Below, one piece after another: positions 1-8,649 of a DNA stretch of 39,359 nt (position 1 is its first letter; each line of letters begins with the position of its first letter). Made by a program: the position numbers and the translations under genes. Below the pieces are notes generated by a model that was not told the DNA's origin, made no database searches, and saw nothing but the letters and a program-made list of their open reading frames with translations. This DNA is from Paludibacteraceae bacterium. Its GTDB lineage: Bacteria > Bacteroidota > Bacteroidia > Bacteroidales > Paludibacteraceae. The stretch covers positions 1 to 39,359 of the forward strand of contig JAHDRA010000119.1 in NCBI GenBank assembly GCA_018433525.1, given 5' to 3'.

Positions 1-120
1 CTACCATAATTTCGCTGCAATGCAGCTTTCTCTTAAGTCCCATCGGGACGATATTATGGTAGTCAATAAGTTACAAATATCATTAGAGCTCCGTAGGAGC
101 GACACTATTTGCTCCTTTAT
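1..120. repeat. Cluster of short palindromes (REP-like intergenic element)
   Basis: The ends at 1-10 and 53-62 are exact inverted copies (CTACCATAAT / ATTATGGTAG). Between them are a palindrome at 14-26 (GCTGCAATGCAGC) and a 5-bp hairpin, GTCCC at 37-41 with GGGAC at 45-49. A second hairpin pairs GCTCC at 88-92 with GGAGC at 96-100, and a further GCTCC follows at 111-115. No coding potential is seen. The stacked short hairpins resemble dispersed REP-type repeats of Bacteroidota; that assignment is an inference because no second copy lies in this window. Confidence 0.55.
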
Positions 121-226
121 TTTTATCGGACAACATTAATTTTTTTTAAAAAAATGCAGATTACTTGCTGTTTAACAATTGACTATTTCACCCAACTTTG
201 CAAACATGAATAACATAACGTTAAAG

Positions 227-338
227 TTTAGTAAAAAAAGACTGATTTTGGTTAGTTTGGTAGTCAAATTCAGTCGATTGAAATTGTAATATTTTGGATT
301 TCAATAGTTTTTGTTTCTGAGAACACATTTGTAGTATC
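227..338 (+). repeat. Dispersed ~110-bp repeat, copy 1
   Basis: This stretch matches 16123-16235 in the same orientation with about ten differences and one indel. It begins at a TTTAGT-A-run and ends at TTTGTAGTA. Similarity stops abruptly on both sides. Inside, ATTGAAAT at 277-284 and ATTTCAAT at 298-305 can form an 8-bp stem. It lies just upstream of the broken ADP-ribosyltransferase-like gene. It is unlikely to be coding, since neither copy belongs to a recognisable ORF. Confidence 0.85.
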
Positions 339-560
339 CCGGGATTTTGGTGGTTGTTTAATTTGCATTACAGAACATTGCGGAATGCATTTCGATTTAT
401 CAGTTCGCTGCAGTCCCGATAGAAAAATGCTCGAGAGCTATTTTCGTATCAAGGAAAACTACCGCGACATAGCGGGAGTAGTTCGCAGTTATATTCTGTT
501 GGTTCCGGGCTCCATTCTCGAATTGGACCCCAACCAACGAAAGCAGGTTGCAATTATCGG

Positions 561-951
561 CAATTGAACAAGCAGATGGGAAAAAATACGCTTACCGAAT
601 TTAACCAAGCGGCTAAAACGTTAATAGAACGTGGCTTGGAAAAACTGCCTGTTCACAACGGAATGGTAAATCGTGGAATGGATTATAAAGCAAAAAGAAT
701 TTGAACGAATATTTGGCGGAGATATGGTTCAACAAAACCGATTTATATCTTCAAGCAAGGATGTTAATGTTGCTTTGGATTTTGCCATAAGAAATCAAAG
801 CCTTATGAAAAAGAATGAAATACAAGTAGTATTTGAGATAACGAGTAAAAACGGTCGCAACATATCTGACATTTCAAAATTAGAAATAATGTTTACCAGT
901 AACACATCGTTTCGCATTGAAAAAACGGAAACAACCGATAATGATGTTTGA
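561..951 (+). pseudogene. Frameshifted ADP-ribosyltransferase-domain remnant
   Basis: Two overlapping frames together read like an ADP-ribosyltransferase (ART) fold of the type found in phage head-morphogenesis proteins and toxins. The first frame (from 561, possible ATG at 576, stop 702-704) gives an element like LEKLPVHNGMVNRGM, matching the conserved 'kLP..G.v.RG' arginine strand. The second frame (GTG at 673 to 951) gives RFISSSKDVNVALDF (the STS-like strand), then a segment ending NISDISKLEIMFTSNTSFRI, which matches the C-terminal ExE strand. The second Glu of ExE is kept; the first position is Lys. The frames join around 685-700 near an A-rich run, so a one-base indel explains the break. 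An open frame at 385-567 may be more of the same decayed gene but is not recognisable. The ART assignment is by motif pattern only. Confidence 0.55.
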
Positions 952-968
952 GGTAAATTGACAGAATT

Positions 969-1139
969 ATGAAATTTCAAGATATGCTAAGAATACTTTT
1001 GGAAAAGCAACGTCAATGGGATTCGCTTACGCCGGAACAACAAGAAGCCGAAAAAGAGAAACATGTAGCGTATGATGAATGCATACTTTCCGAATCGGGT
1101 TACTATGATTATGAACTTGATGAAGATGAAAACGACTAA
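969..1139 (+). CDS. Small acidic protein, 56 aa
   Basis: ATG at 969 and TAA at 1137-1139 give a 56-residue protein beginning MKFQDMLRILLEKQRQWDSL and ending in an acidic run (YYDYELDEDEND). It starts 17 bases after the stop of the ADP-ribosyltransferase remnant, on the same strand, and is followed by a GC-rich hairpin at 1143-1176. The N-terminal half looks like one amphipathic helix. There is no signal peptide or metal motif. A small acidic protein next to an ART domain could be a leftover partner or immunity protein of that gene, but this rests only on position and charge. It may not be functional. Confidence 0.5.
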   Translation: MKFQDMLRILLEKQRQWDSLTPEQQEAEKEKHVAYDECILSESGYYDYELDEDEND

Positions 1140-1142
1140 ATC

Positions 1143-1176
1143 GAGTAGGGCGGGGGAGTAATCCCCCTACCTGCTC
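1143..1176. terminator. GC-rich hairpin between convergent genes
   Basis: GGGGGA at 1152-1157 pairs with TCCCCC at 1162-1167 around a GTAA tetraloop. An outer stem pairs 1143-1149 with 1170-1176, with one G-U pair and a small internal loop. It lies between the plus-strand ORF ending at 1139 and the minus-strand rubrerythrin gene ending at 1208. No perfect U-run follows directly, so it may act as a bidirectional transcript end or 3' stabiliser. Confidence 0.55.
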
Positions 1177-1207
1177 AATTAGAGTTCAATTTTTTCGAGA
1201 AAGTTTT

Positions 1208-1786
1208 TCAATAATTGTCTTCTTTCAGTTGCATGAAGGCTTTGGGGTGCAAGCAAACCGGACAAACTTCCAGCGCTTCTTCCGATTCGTAAATGTAGCC
1301 ACAATTTCTGCATTGCCACAGCACTTTGCCGTCTTTTTTGAAAACCTTGTCTTCGGAAATATTCTGTAAAAGTTTCAGATAACGACGTTCGTGTTCCACT
1401 TCTACTTTAGCCACCATTTTGAATGCTACGGAAATTTCAGGAAATCCTTCTTCTTTGGCAACCTCAGCAAATGTTGGATATAAACTTGACCATTCTTCAT
1501 ACTCTCCTTCAGCTGCAGCTTTCAGATTTTGTTTGGTTGTTCCGATAATTCCTGCAGGATAGGAAGCGGTGATTTCTACCATGCCACCTTCCAGAAATTT
1601 GAAGAATCTTTTGGCGTGTTCCTTTTCCTGACTGGCAGTTTCCATAAAGATGGCAGCAATTTGTTCGTAACCTTCCTTCTTGGCAACGCTGGCAAAAAAT
1701 TCGTACCGGTTACGTGCTTGCGATTCGCCGGCAAAGGCTTTCAGCAAGTTTTGTTCTGTTCTTGTCCCTTTTAACGATTTATCCAT
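1208..1786 (-). CDS. rbr: Rubrerythrin
   Basis: Rubrerythrin is a cytoplasmic peroxidase that reduces hydrogen peroxide in anaerobes using electrons from rubredoxin-type donors. The 192-residue length fits the family. The N-terminal four-helix domain has the first diiron Glu in FAGES (residue 21) and the EKEHA motif (Glu54, His57). A second ligand block, VEVEHERRY, follows near residue 130. The C-terminal rubredoxin domain has CRNCGY and CPVC cysteine pairs. A longer frame upstream exists, but the family N-terminus (MDKSLKGTRTEQNLL) and an A-rich leader point to ATG at 1786. The flavin reductase-rubredoxin gene ends 35 bases upstream on the same strand, so the two probably form an operon and may exchange electrons. 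Confidence 0.95.
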   Translation of the reverse strand: MDKSLKGTRTEQNLLKAFAGESQARNRYEFFASVAKKEGYEQIAAIFMETASQEKEHAKRFFKFLEGGMVEITASYPAGIIGTTKQNLKAAAEGEYEEWSSLYPTFAEVAKEEGFPEISVAFKMVAKVEVEHERRYLKLLQNISEDKVFKKDGKVLWQCRNCGYIYESEEALEVCPVCLHPKAFMQLKEDNY

Positions 1787-1821
1787 AATTTTGTTTTTTA
1801 ATGAGTTACTGAATGATTTAT

Positions 1822-2502
1822 TTAAGAAATCTCTATAAACTCCGATTTTTCTGAACCACAAACCGGGCAAACCCAATCATCGGGGAGATCGGAAAATTTT
1901 ACTTTTTCTTCGGCCTCATCGTAAATGTAGCCGCAAATTGGACATTTGAATTTTTTCGACATAGCATTTTCAGTTTTAGTTTCTATTTTTGATTGATCTA
2001 TATACGTTGGAGCATTTTTGGGTGAAAATCCTTTTTTTACCTCCCGATAATACGCATAAGTCAAAGGTTGACCGGTATCGTCGACAATTTCGGCACTAAC
2101 CAGTTCGCCAATAAAAATCCAATGTGTTCCCACATCAAAAACATCAACCAGCTTACATTCAAAAAAAGCAAGGCTGCCATCGAGTACAATAGGGACATTG
2201 GTTTCCTTAAAAATAACTTTTACGTCCGTCATTTTATTCATCTCCCTTCCGCTTTTATATCCAAACTTGCCAATAAGTTCGGCGGAAGTATCCTGTGCCA
2301 GTATGGAAACGGCAAAAGCCTTGAACTGCTGAATAAACGAAGCGGAATAATTATCCTTGTTACAGCAAACGGCAAAACGCTGAGGCTGAGAAGTAACTTG
2401 AAATACCGTATTTGAAACAAAACCATTTCCCTGGTTTCTATCTCCAGAAGTTACAATATATAACCCATAAGATATTTTATAAAGTGCTTCTAACTGTATC
2501 AC
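1822..2502 (-). CDS. Flavin reductase-like/rubredoxin fusion (Hrb type)
   Basis: This 226-residue protein has an N-terminal FMN-binding split-barrel flavin reductase domain (residues 1-160; [15 protein letters not shown] and the [13 protein letters not shown] region are typical). A linker leads to a C-terminal rubredoxin (about 180-226) with [10 protein letters not shown] and CPVCGSEKS iron ligands. The layout matches high-molecular-weight rubredoxin (Hrb), an NAD(P)H-dependent electron donor to flavodiiron proteins and rubrerythrin in anaerobes. It sits directly upstream of rubrerythrin on the same strand, consistent with a donor-acceptor pair for oxygen and peroxide removal. The start is GTG at 2502; the family usually begins within a few residues of LYKISYGLY, so GTG is the only reasonable choice. 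A TATTTTTG -7-like element lies at 2554-2561 on the minus strand, without a well-spaced -33 box. Confidence 0.9.
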   Translation of the reverse strand: MIQLEALYKISYGLYIVTSGDRNQGNGFVSNTVFQVTSQPQRFAVCCNKDNYSASFIQQFKAFAVSILAQDTSAELIGKFGYKSGREMNKMTDVKVIFKETNVPIVLDGSLAFFECKLVDVFDVGTHWIFIGELVSAEIVDDTGQPLTYAYYREVKKGFSPKNAPTYIDQSKIETKTENAMSKKFKCPICGYIYDEAEEKVKFSDLPDDWVCPVCGSEKSEFIEIS

Positions 2503-2613
2503 AGAGTAAGAATTAAAAAAGATATTTGAAAAAACAACTAAAAAAATCTATGACAAAAATAGTTTTAAATTTCAAATTATAACGATATTGAAACAAAAAT
2601 AAATTTTCTCATC

Positions 2614-4902
2614 TCATTTTTCCGGAGATATTTCATGCAGTAATAAATTAGGATAAAGAACATCATGTGTTTTTTCCACCATTATTTTTTTTGGCAAAGA
2701 AAAATCACCGGTAGCGCGAATATCTTCCGATGAGGCTCCTACATGTATTTTGTATTTGCCTTCGTCAGCAATCCAAGCACTGACACCACTCCAGAAAGAA
2801 GCCAAAGAACGGGCATCCAGCTTAAAAGTTATCACTTCACTCTCGTTGGGTTTTAGCAATTGAGTTTTGGCAAAAGCTTTCAGTTCCTTTACAGGTTTGT
2901 CGATGGCTTGTTTGGGAGCTTCCCGGTAAAGTTGAACAACTTCTTTGCCGGCTGTTTTTCCGATATTGGTAATTTTTACCGAAACGCTTATTTCGTTATC
3001 AAACAAAGTATTGCTCAACTTCAAATCGGAATATTTGAAACTGGTATAGGAAAGTCCATAACCAAAAGGATAAGCTGTCGGCACTTTGAAAGTTTCATAA
3101 TACCGATAACCGACATATATACCTTCTGTATAAAAAGCATTGACGGGGTTATCTTTGGGTTCGCCGGGAAAAGTTGCAGCCGAAGGAACTTCAGCATATT
3201 TCATCGGAAAGCTGACAGCCAGTTTGCCGGAAGGATTTTCTGTACCTTTCAACAAATCAACCACCGCATGAGCACCTTGTTGCCCGGGTTGCCATGCAAG
3301 CAAAACAGCATCAGGCCAATCTCTCCAATCGGCAGTTTCGATAACGCCTCCAATATTGAGCACCACAACAACTTTCTTTTTGGCAGCATGGAAAGAGGTA
3401 CAGACATTTTTTATCAGATTTTTCTCAACTTCGCTCAATGAAAAAGTCGATTCAGGACGATCCCAACCTTCACCGGCCTGACGTCCAATAGTAATAACCG
3501 CAATATCGGAATTTTTTACCTGCGATTGAATAAAGTCTTTGGTTAAATTTAATTCCGGTGCAAAATCAACAGCAAATTTTTGATTTTCTTTCTTCTCATG
3601 TTGTCTTACCGAATCGATAAATTGTCTGTACCGATCGGTCAAAGTTTTCGACAATTGAAATTTTGCAGTACCAAAAGCCTCATCCAAAGCTGCAGCATGA
3701 TCATAATTCACTTCGCCACTTCCGGTTCCGCCAGTCATAAATTGATAGGAAGTTTTTCCAAACAAAGCTATTTTTTTTACTTTTTTGAATGGCAAAGTGG
3801 AATTTTCGTTTTTCAATAAAACCATACCTTCAACTGCTGCCTTGCGAGCAATAACGGCATGAGCTTCCAAATCGGGATGATACGACGGTTGATAACCTTT
3901 GAAATGAGGAGTTTTCTGAATGAAATCCAGAATTCGCATCAAATTTCTGTCAAGCGTTTTTTCGCTTAAAGTTTTGTTTTTCAGTGCTTCCCTGAGTACT
4001 TCTCGCTGTGTAGCTCCAGGTTCCAACAAGTCGTTTCCTGCTTTCATTTGAGCTACCGCGTCATCGCCACCCCACCAATCGGACATTACCATTCCTTTGA
4101 ATCCCCATTCTTTACGTAAAATGGTAGTCAGCAAATCGGGATTTTGAGAAGTATAAAATCCATTCAAGCGGTTGTAGGAAGACATTACCGTCCAAGGATT
4201 TCCTTCTTTAACAGCAATTTCAAAACCTCTCAGATAAATTTCTCGCAGTGCACGCTGACTGACAATTGCATTAATTGTGGTGCGTTTGGTTTCTATATTG
4301 TTGGCAGCAAAATGCTTAACGGAAGTGCCGACGCCATTGGATTGCAATCCAACAACCATTGCAGCGGCCATTTTACCGGCAATGAGCGGATCTTCGGAAT
4401 AATACTCAAAATTTCGCCCACAAAGCGGATTTCGCTGAATGTTCAATGCCGGAGCCAATAATACATCCGAACCATACTCCAAAACCTCGTTACCCATAGC
4501 TTTTCCTACTTCTTCTACCAGTGGAGTATTCCAAGTAGAAGCCAGCACTGTTGCCGTTGGGAATGCCGTACAATAAAAAGGATGAGAAAAGCCTTCTTGC
4601 TTTGGTTCAATTCGTAAACCGGCAGGGCCATCAGTGAGAATAGCAGGTGTAATGCCCAATCGAGGAATGTCCCATGTACGACCGGCAGCACCGGCAAGCA
4701 ATACGGTTTTAGGCCCTGTAGCGGGATTTTTCCATGTATCTTCTCCCAAACCCATGACCATATAAATTTTGTCTTCCAAAGTCATAGCTTTGATGACTTC
4801 TTTTAAGCTGTCTTTTCCCAATTGCGGCGTTGCAGGCTTATTTTGAGCATTTACAACTGCAACCAAAGACAACACGATAAAAAGCAAATTGATTTTTTTC
4901 AT
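2614..4902 (-). CDS. Exported glycoside hydrolase family 3 (beta-glucosidase-like)
   Basis: GH3 enzymes cleave terminal beta-linked sugars from oligosaccharides by a retaining mechanism. The 762-residue protein has a signal peptide (1-19, cut after VVNA) and therefore acts in the periplasm or outside. The (beta/alpha)8 domain holds the KHF motif (Lys196-His197) and the nucleophile Asp275 in VMSDWWGG. The alpha/beta sandwich follows (AAVEGMVLLKN near 350, LNIGGVIETADW near 520), and a fibronectin-III-like C-terminal domain covers about 640-745. No PA14 insert or T9SS sorting domain is seen. Substrate cannot be told from sequence; beta-glucosidase is the commonest activity for this architecture. 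It is transcribed alone, divergently from valS, with a 458-bp intergenic region between them. Confidence 0.93.
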   Translation of the reverse strand: MKKINLLFIVLSLVAVVNAQNKPATPQLGKDSLKEVIKAMTLEDKIYMVMGLGEDTWKNPATGPKTVLLAGAAGRTWDIPRLGITPAILTDGPAGLRIEPKQEGFSHPFYCTAFPTATVLASTWNTPLVEEVGKAMGNEVLEYGSDVLLAPALNIQRNPLCGRNFEYYSEDPLIAGKMAAAMVVGLQSNGVGTSVKHFAANNIETKRTTINAIVSQRALREIYLRGFEIAVKEGNPWTVMSSYNRLNGFYTSQNPDLLTTILRKEWGFKGMVMSDWWGGDDAVAQMKAGNDLLEPGATQREVLREALKNKTLSEKTLDRNLMRILDFIQKTPHFKGYQPSYHPDLEAHAVIARKAAVEGMVLLKNENSTLPFKKVKKIALFGKTSYQFMTGGTGSGEVNYDHAAALDEAFGTAKFQLSKTLTDRYRQFIDSVRQHEKKENQKFAVDFAPELNLTKDFIQSQVKNSDIAVITIGRQAGEGWDRPESTFSLSEVEKNLIKNVCTSFHAAKKKVVVVLNIGGVIETADWRDWPDAVLLAWQPGQQGAHAVVDLLKGTENPSGKLAVSFPMKYAEVPSAATFPGEPKDNPVNAFYTEGIYVGYRYYETFKVPTAYPFGYGLSYTSFKYSDLKLSNTLFDNEISVSVKITNIGKTAGKEVVQLYREAPKQAIDKPVKELKAFAKTQLLKPNESEVITFKLDARSLASFWSGVSAWIADEGKYKIHVGASSEDIRATGDFSLPKKIMVEKTHDVLYPNLLLHEISPEK

Positions 4903-5360
4903 ACCATTATGTTTTTTTTGTTATTGAGAAAAAAGCATATCCCTATTTTATTATCCTTTTAAATGAGAAAGGAATGGATTTTCTGAAAAAATACCGAATA
5001 TATCAAATCGTTCCTGTTGAAAGGTTAAAAAACTGTACACAATAACTGTTCGATAAAAATTTTACCGTACTTTTTACGTCTTTCTACCAAGTTCTATATC
5101 TACCGTTATCATTTCAAAATACAACTGACATTAAAATTGCTCATGACAAATAAATTAGAACAGGCCTTTGTTCGCCTTAAAGGTTCAGCTTCTTGATTCA
5201 AATTTTTTCGGTCTAAAAATTCGTCAGTTGGTGCAAATTTTGATTATCTTTGCATTTCAAAAAATAAGACAAAGACTTTCACTATCAATTTGATAGACAA
5301 ATAATTAAATTTTCACAACTTATCGAGCATCATCACTTTGAAATTGTAAAAGTATAAAAA
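4903..5360. other. Divergent intergenic region between GH3 and valS
   Basis: This 458-bp AT-rich stretch separates two divergent genes. It holds the valS -7 element at 5245-5252 and, in the predicted valS leader, a small hairpin (CTATCA / TGATAG around 5282-5296). No ORF, RNA gene or T-box-like leader with a specifier stem could be recognised. Confidence 0.5.
5228..5252 (+). promoter_or_regulatory. Probable valS promoter (-7 TATCTTTG)
   Basis: TATCTTTG at 5245-5252 is an exact match to the Bacteroidota primary sigma -7 consensus TAnnTTTG. The nearest upstream TTG is at 5228-5230, only 14 bases away rather than the usual 19-21, so the -33 part is weak. Transcription would start near 5259, giving a ~100-nt leader before valS. 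Confidence 0.45.
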
Positions 5361-8000
5361 ATGGAACTACCGAGCAAATACAATCCCGAAGGAATTGAAT
5401 CAAAATGGTATCAATATTGGTTGAAAAATGGTTTTTTTCATTCAACACCCGATCAACGTCAACCTTACACAATTGTAATCCCGCCTCCCAATGTAACAGG
5501 AGTACTTCACATGGGACACATGCTCAACAATACCATTCAGGATATTTTGGTACGTCGGGCTCGCATGCAGGGAAAAAATGCCTGTTGGGTGCCGGGAACT
5601 GATCATGCATCCATAGCCACCGAAGCTAAAGTTGTGGAAAAGCTTGCAGCCGAAGGAATTAAAAAAACCGACCTTTCACGTGAAGAGTTTTTGAATCATG
5701 CTTGGGAATGGACGCGGAAACATGGCGGCATTATTCTGGAACAGCTAAAAAAACTGGGAGCTTCATGCGATTGGGATCGTACAGCTTTTACAATGGACGA
5801 AATCCGTTCACAAAGTGTAATCAAAGTTTTTGTGGATTTATACGAAAAGGGAAAGATTTATCGCGGCATTAGAATGATAAATTGGGACCCGAAAGCAAAA
5901 ACGGCTTTGTCGGACGAAGAAGTAATTTTTAAAGAACAGGAAGGAAAACTTTATTACTTGAAATATAAACTTTGTCCGACTACCGAAAACGACAACAGTG
6001 ATGAATATCTGATTGTTGCAACCACACGCCCTGAAACCATCATGGGAGATACGGCAGTTTGCATCCATCCTGCCGATCCCCGCTACCAACATCTGAAAGG
6101 TAGAAAATGTATTGTTCCATTGGTAAACCGGGAAATTCCAATTATTGAAGACGAATATGTTGACATGGAATTTGGAACTGGATGTCTCAAAATTACACCC
6201 GCTCACGACGTAAACGACTACATGCTGGGCGAAAAACATCACTTGCCTTCCATTGATATTTTCAATGATGATGGCACACTCAATGAAAATGGTGGTAGCT
6301 ACGCCGGCATGGATCGTTTTGAAGTCCGCAAAAAAATTGTAAAAGACCTTGAAGTAGCCCATTTACTCGAAAAAACGGAAAACTACATCAATAAAGTTGG
6401 TTTTTCTGAACGTACGGATGTTCCCATAGAACCAAAATTATCCATGCAATGGTTCCTGAAAATGGAAGAACTTGCCAAACCTGCACTGGAAGCCGTAATG
6501 ACTGATAAAATAAAATTGTATCCTCCAAAATACAAAAATACTTATCGCCATTGGATGGAAAACGTAAAAGACTGGTGTATTTCCCGACAACTTTGGTGGG
6601 GGCATCGCATCCCTGCCTATTACTTTTCGAATGGTGGTTGGGTAGTTGCTGAAACAAAAGAAGAAGCTTATCAAAAAGCACTCAAAATAGCGAACGAACC
6701 ATTTCCGATTGAAGATTTAAGACAGGACGAAGACTGTCTGGATACATGGTTTTCTTCGTGGTTGTGGCCAATATCGGTTTTCAATGGTATTCTCGAACCC
6801 GACAATGAAGAAATTAACTATTATTATCCTACTGATGATTTGGTTACGGCTCCGGAAATTTTATTTTTCTGGGTTGCCCGCATGATCATAGCCGGATATG
6901 AATACAGAGGCGAAAAACCTTTTAAAAACGTTTATCTGACCGGTATTGTAAGAGACAAATTGGGAAGGAAAATGTCCAAATCGCTGGGAAATTCACCCGA
7001 TCCGCTGCTTTTGATAGAACAATACGGAGCTGATGCCGTCCGTATGGGAATGTTGTTGACTTCCCCGGCCGGAAACGATTTACTTTTTGACGAAAGTTTG
7101 TGCGAACAAGGAAGAAATTTCAACAACAAAATTTGGAATGCATTCAGACTGGTAAAAGGCTGGCAAACCGCCGAAATTGAACAACCTGAAGCCTCACGGC
7201 TTGCAGTGGAATGGTTCCGGCATCAACTCAACAAATCGTTGTATGAAATGGAAGATTTGTTCGGCAAATATCGTTTGTCGGAAGCATTAATGACGGTTTA
7301 CAAGCTTTTCTGGGACGAATTTGCTTCATGGTATTTGGAAATTGTAAAACCGGGATACGGGCAACCTGTTGACCTCAAAACTTACAATGCTACGTTGGAA
7401 TTTTTTGATGTTTTATTAAAAATATTGCATCCCTTCATGCCTTTTATCACGGAAGAGTTGTGGCAACAGCTGTCCAAAAGAAAGGATGGCGAAAGTATTA
7501 TGATGCAGCCCCATCCTCAACCTGAAAACTTTGATGAGAATATAATAAAGGAATTTGAAACCGTTAAGGAAATTGTGGCCGGAATTCGCAGTGTACGTTT
7601 ACAAAAAAATATCCCCAACAAAGAAGTTTTAAAGTTACTAGTTAACGGAAAAGACAATACAAATTTTTATTCGGTCGTAAAAAAGCTCGGGAATATCAAA
7701 TCGATAGAAAAAACAGCGGAAAAAGCACCCGGCTCTGTTTCTTACATGGTTGGAACGACCGAATACATTATCCCGACAGGCAACAAAGTAGATATAGCTT
7801 CCGAAATAAAGAAGTTGGAAGAAGAATTGGCTTATCTCGAAGGCTTTCTGGCTTCGGTGATGAAAAAACTGAACAACGAAAAGTTTGTTGCCAATGCTCA
7901 ACCTCAAGTTGTTGAGAATGAGCGCAAGAAAAAAGCCGATGCTGAAAGCAAAATTGCTTCTTTGAGGGAATCAATTGAGGCTTTACGAAAAATTTCTTGA
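5361..8000 (+). CDS. valS: Valyl-tRNA synthetase
   Basis: ValS charges tRNA-Val with valine using ATP and edits mischarged threonine; it is a cytoplasmic class I synthetase. The 879-residue length matches Bacteroidota orthologues. The HIGH motif appears as HMGH at residues 50-53 after PPPNVTGVL. The CP1 editing domain (about 190-350) contains [13 protein letters not shown]. The KMSKS motif is at 537-541. An anticodon-binding helical domain covers about 610-770, and a C-terminal coiled-coil arm, rich in Lys and Glu, fills the last ~65 residues. The start at 5361 fits the family N-terminus ([13 protein letters not shown]). It appears monocistronic: a hairpin with a T-run lies about 100 bp after the stop. 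Confidence 0.98.
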   Translation: MELPSKYNPEGIESKWYQYWLKNGFFHSTPDQRQPYTIVIPPPNVTGVLHMGHMLNNTIQDILVRRARMQGKNACWVPGTDHASIATEAKVVEKLAAEGIKKTDLSREEFLNHAWEWTRKHGGIILEQLKKLGASCDWDRTAFTMDEIRSQSVIKVFVDLYEKGKIYRGIRMINWDPKAKTALSDEEVIFKEQEGKLYYLKYKLCPTTENDNSDEYLIVATTRPETIMGDTAVCIHPADPRYQHLKGRKCIVPLVNREIPIIEDEYVDMEFGTGCLKITPAHDVNDYMLGEKHHLPSIDIFNDDGTLNENGGSYAGMDRFEVRKKIVKDLEVAHLLEKTENYINKVGFSERTDVPIEPKLSMQWFLKMEELAKPALEAVMTDKIKLYPPKYKNTYRHWMENVKDWCISRQLWWGHRIPAYYFSNGGWVVAETKEEAYQKALKIANEPFPIEDLRQDEDCLDTWFSSWLWPISVFNGILEPDNEEINYYYPTDDLVTAPEILFFWVARMIIAGYEYRGEKPFKNVYLTGIVRDKLGRKMSKSLGNSPDPLLLIEQYGADAVRMGMLLTSPAGNDLLFDESLCEQGRNFNNKIWNAFRLVKGWQTAEIEQPEASRLAVEWFRHQLNKSLYEMEDLFGKYRLSEALMTVYKLFWDEFASWYLEIVKPGYGQPVDLKTYNATLEFFDVLLKILHPFMPFITEELWQQLSKRKDGESIMMQPHPQPENFDENIIKEFETVKEIVAGIRSVRLQKNIPNKEVLKLLVNGKDNTNFYSVVKKLGNIKSIEKTAEKAPGSVSYMVGTTEYIIPTGNKVDIASEIKKLEEELAYLEGFLASVMKKLNNEKFVANAQPQVVENERKKKADAESKIASLRESIEALRKIS

Positions 8001-8105
8001 TCAGACTTTGTCACCATTCAATTTCAGCTATTAAAAAATTTATTAGCAAATTTTGAGATGGATTCCACATCGATTTTATAAATTTTGAGATATTTCTTAT
8101 TTTCA

Positions 8106-8130
8106 TCGAAGATGCGCTTCGACGTTTTTT
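8106..8130 (+). terminator. Candidate intrinsic terminator after valS
   Basis: TCGAAG at 8106-8111 pairs with CTTCGA at 8117-8122 across a 5-base loop and is followed by CG and six T residues (8125-8130). It lies 106 bases beyond the valS stop. Confidence 0.6.
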
Positions 8131-8341
8131 AAAATTATTGGTTCAAGAGGTATAAAAAAGAAGTTCGACTTTTAGAAAACTTATTACTTGTTTATGATTC
8201 GATAGAACAGTAATATTTTTAACATTTCAAGCCACAATCAATTTAAGTGTCTTTAAATTAATAGATTAAAATCAGAAAATGTAATTATCTGAAAATTGTT
8301 AAAAGTCGAATTGCTCCAAAAATAGGTTGTAAAACATAAAT

Positions 8342-8473
8342 TTTGACTTGCAGGTTTTATTTTTTAATGCGTATTTTGCAAGCGTTAACTAAACAACACA
8401 ATCTTTTTTATACCTTTAAAACTAATACCTATTAAAAAACGCGAGGCCTTGTGAAATGTCTCGCGCTTTTTAT
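8342..8473 (+). ncRNA. Candidate small RNA with intrinsic terminator
   Basis: The 649-bp gap between valS and etfB carries what looks like its own transcription unit. A TTG at 8348-8350 and a near-consensus TATTTTG at 8372-8378 are 21 bases apart. About 60-95 bases later, CGCGAG at 8440-8445 pairs with CTCGCG at 8460-8465 and is followed by C-TTTTT (8466-8471), a good rho-independent terminator. No ORF fits between them. The predicted RNA would be about 90 nt (roughly 8385-8471). GAGGCCTT at 8443-8450 could instead pair with AAGGCCTC at 8480-8487, so the stem has an alternative partner. The RNA family is not recognised. Confidence 0.35.
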
Positions 8474-8511
8474 TGAATAAAGGCCTCAAATTTTATATTA
8501 GAGACAACAAA

Positions 8512-8541
8512 TTGCAACTTCAATAAAAACGACTAATTTTG
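8512..8541 (+). promoter_or_regulatory. Promoter of the etf operon
   Basis: TTG at 8512-8514, a 19-base spacer, and TAATTTTG at 8534-8541 match the Bacteroidota promoter consensus (TTG, 19-21 bases, TAnnTTTG). Transcription would start near 8548, about 100 bases before etfB. Confidence 0.65.
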
Positions 8542-8649
8542 CAAATCAAAAAAAATCGGATACAAAATTCTTCAGCTTTGCTGTAACAAAAAACTTTTCG
8601 CAGTTGAAGAAGAAAGACTTAATATTAATTACAATAATTTAATGATAAA

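Noticed and set aside
385..567. 60-residue ORF before the ART remnant treated as a gene
   Set aside because: The frame is open upstream through the dispersed repeat, there is no recognisable domain, and it probably belongs to the decayed ART gene or is chance.
5260..5360. T-box or other riboswitch in the valS leader
   Set aside because: Only a small 6-bp hairpin is present; no T-box sequence or specifier loop could be found.
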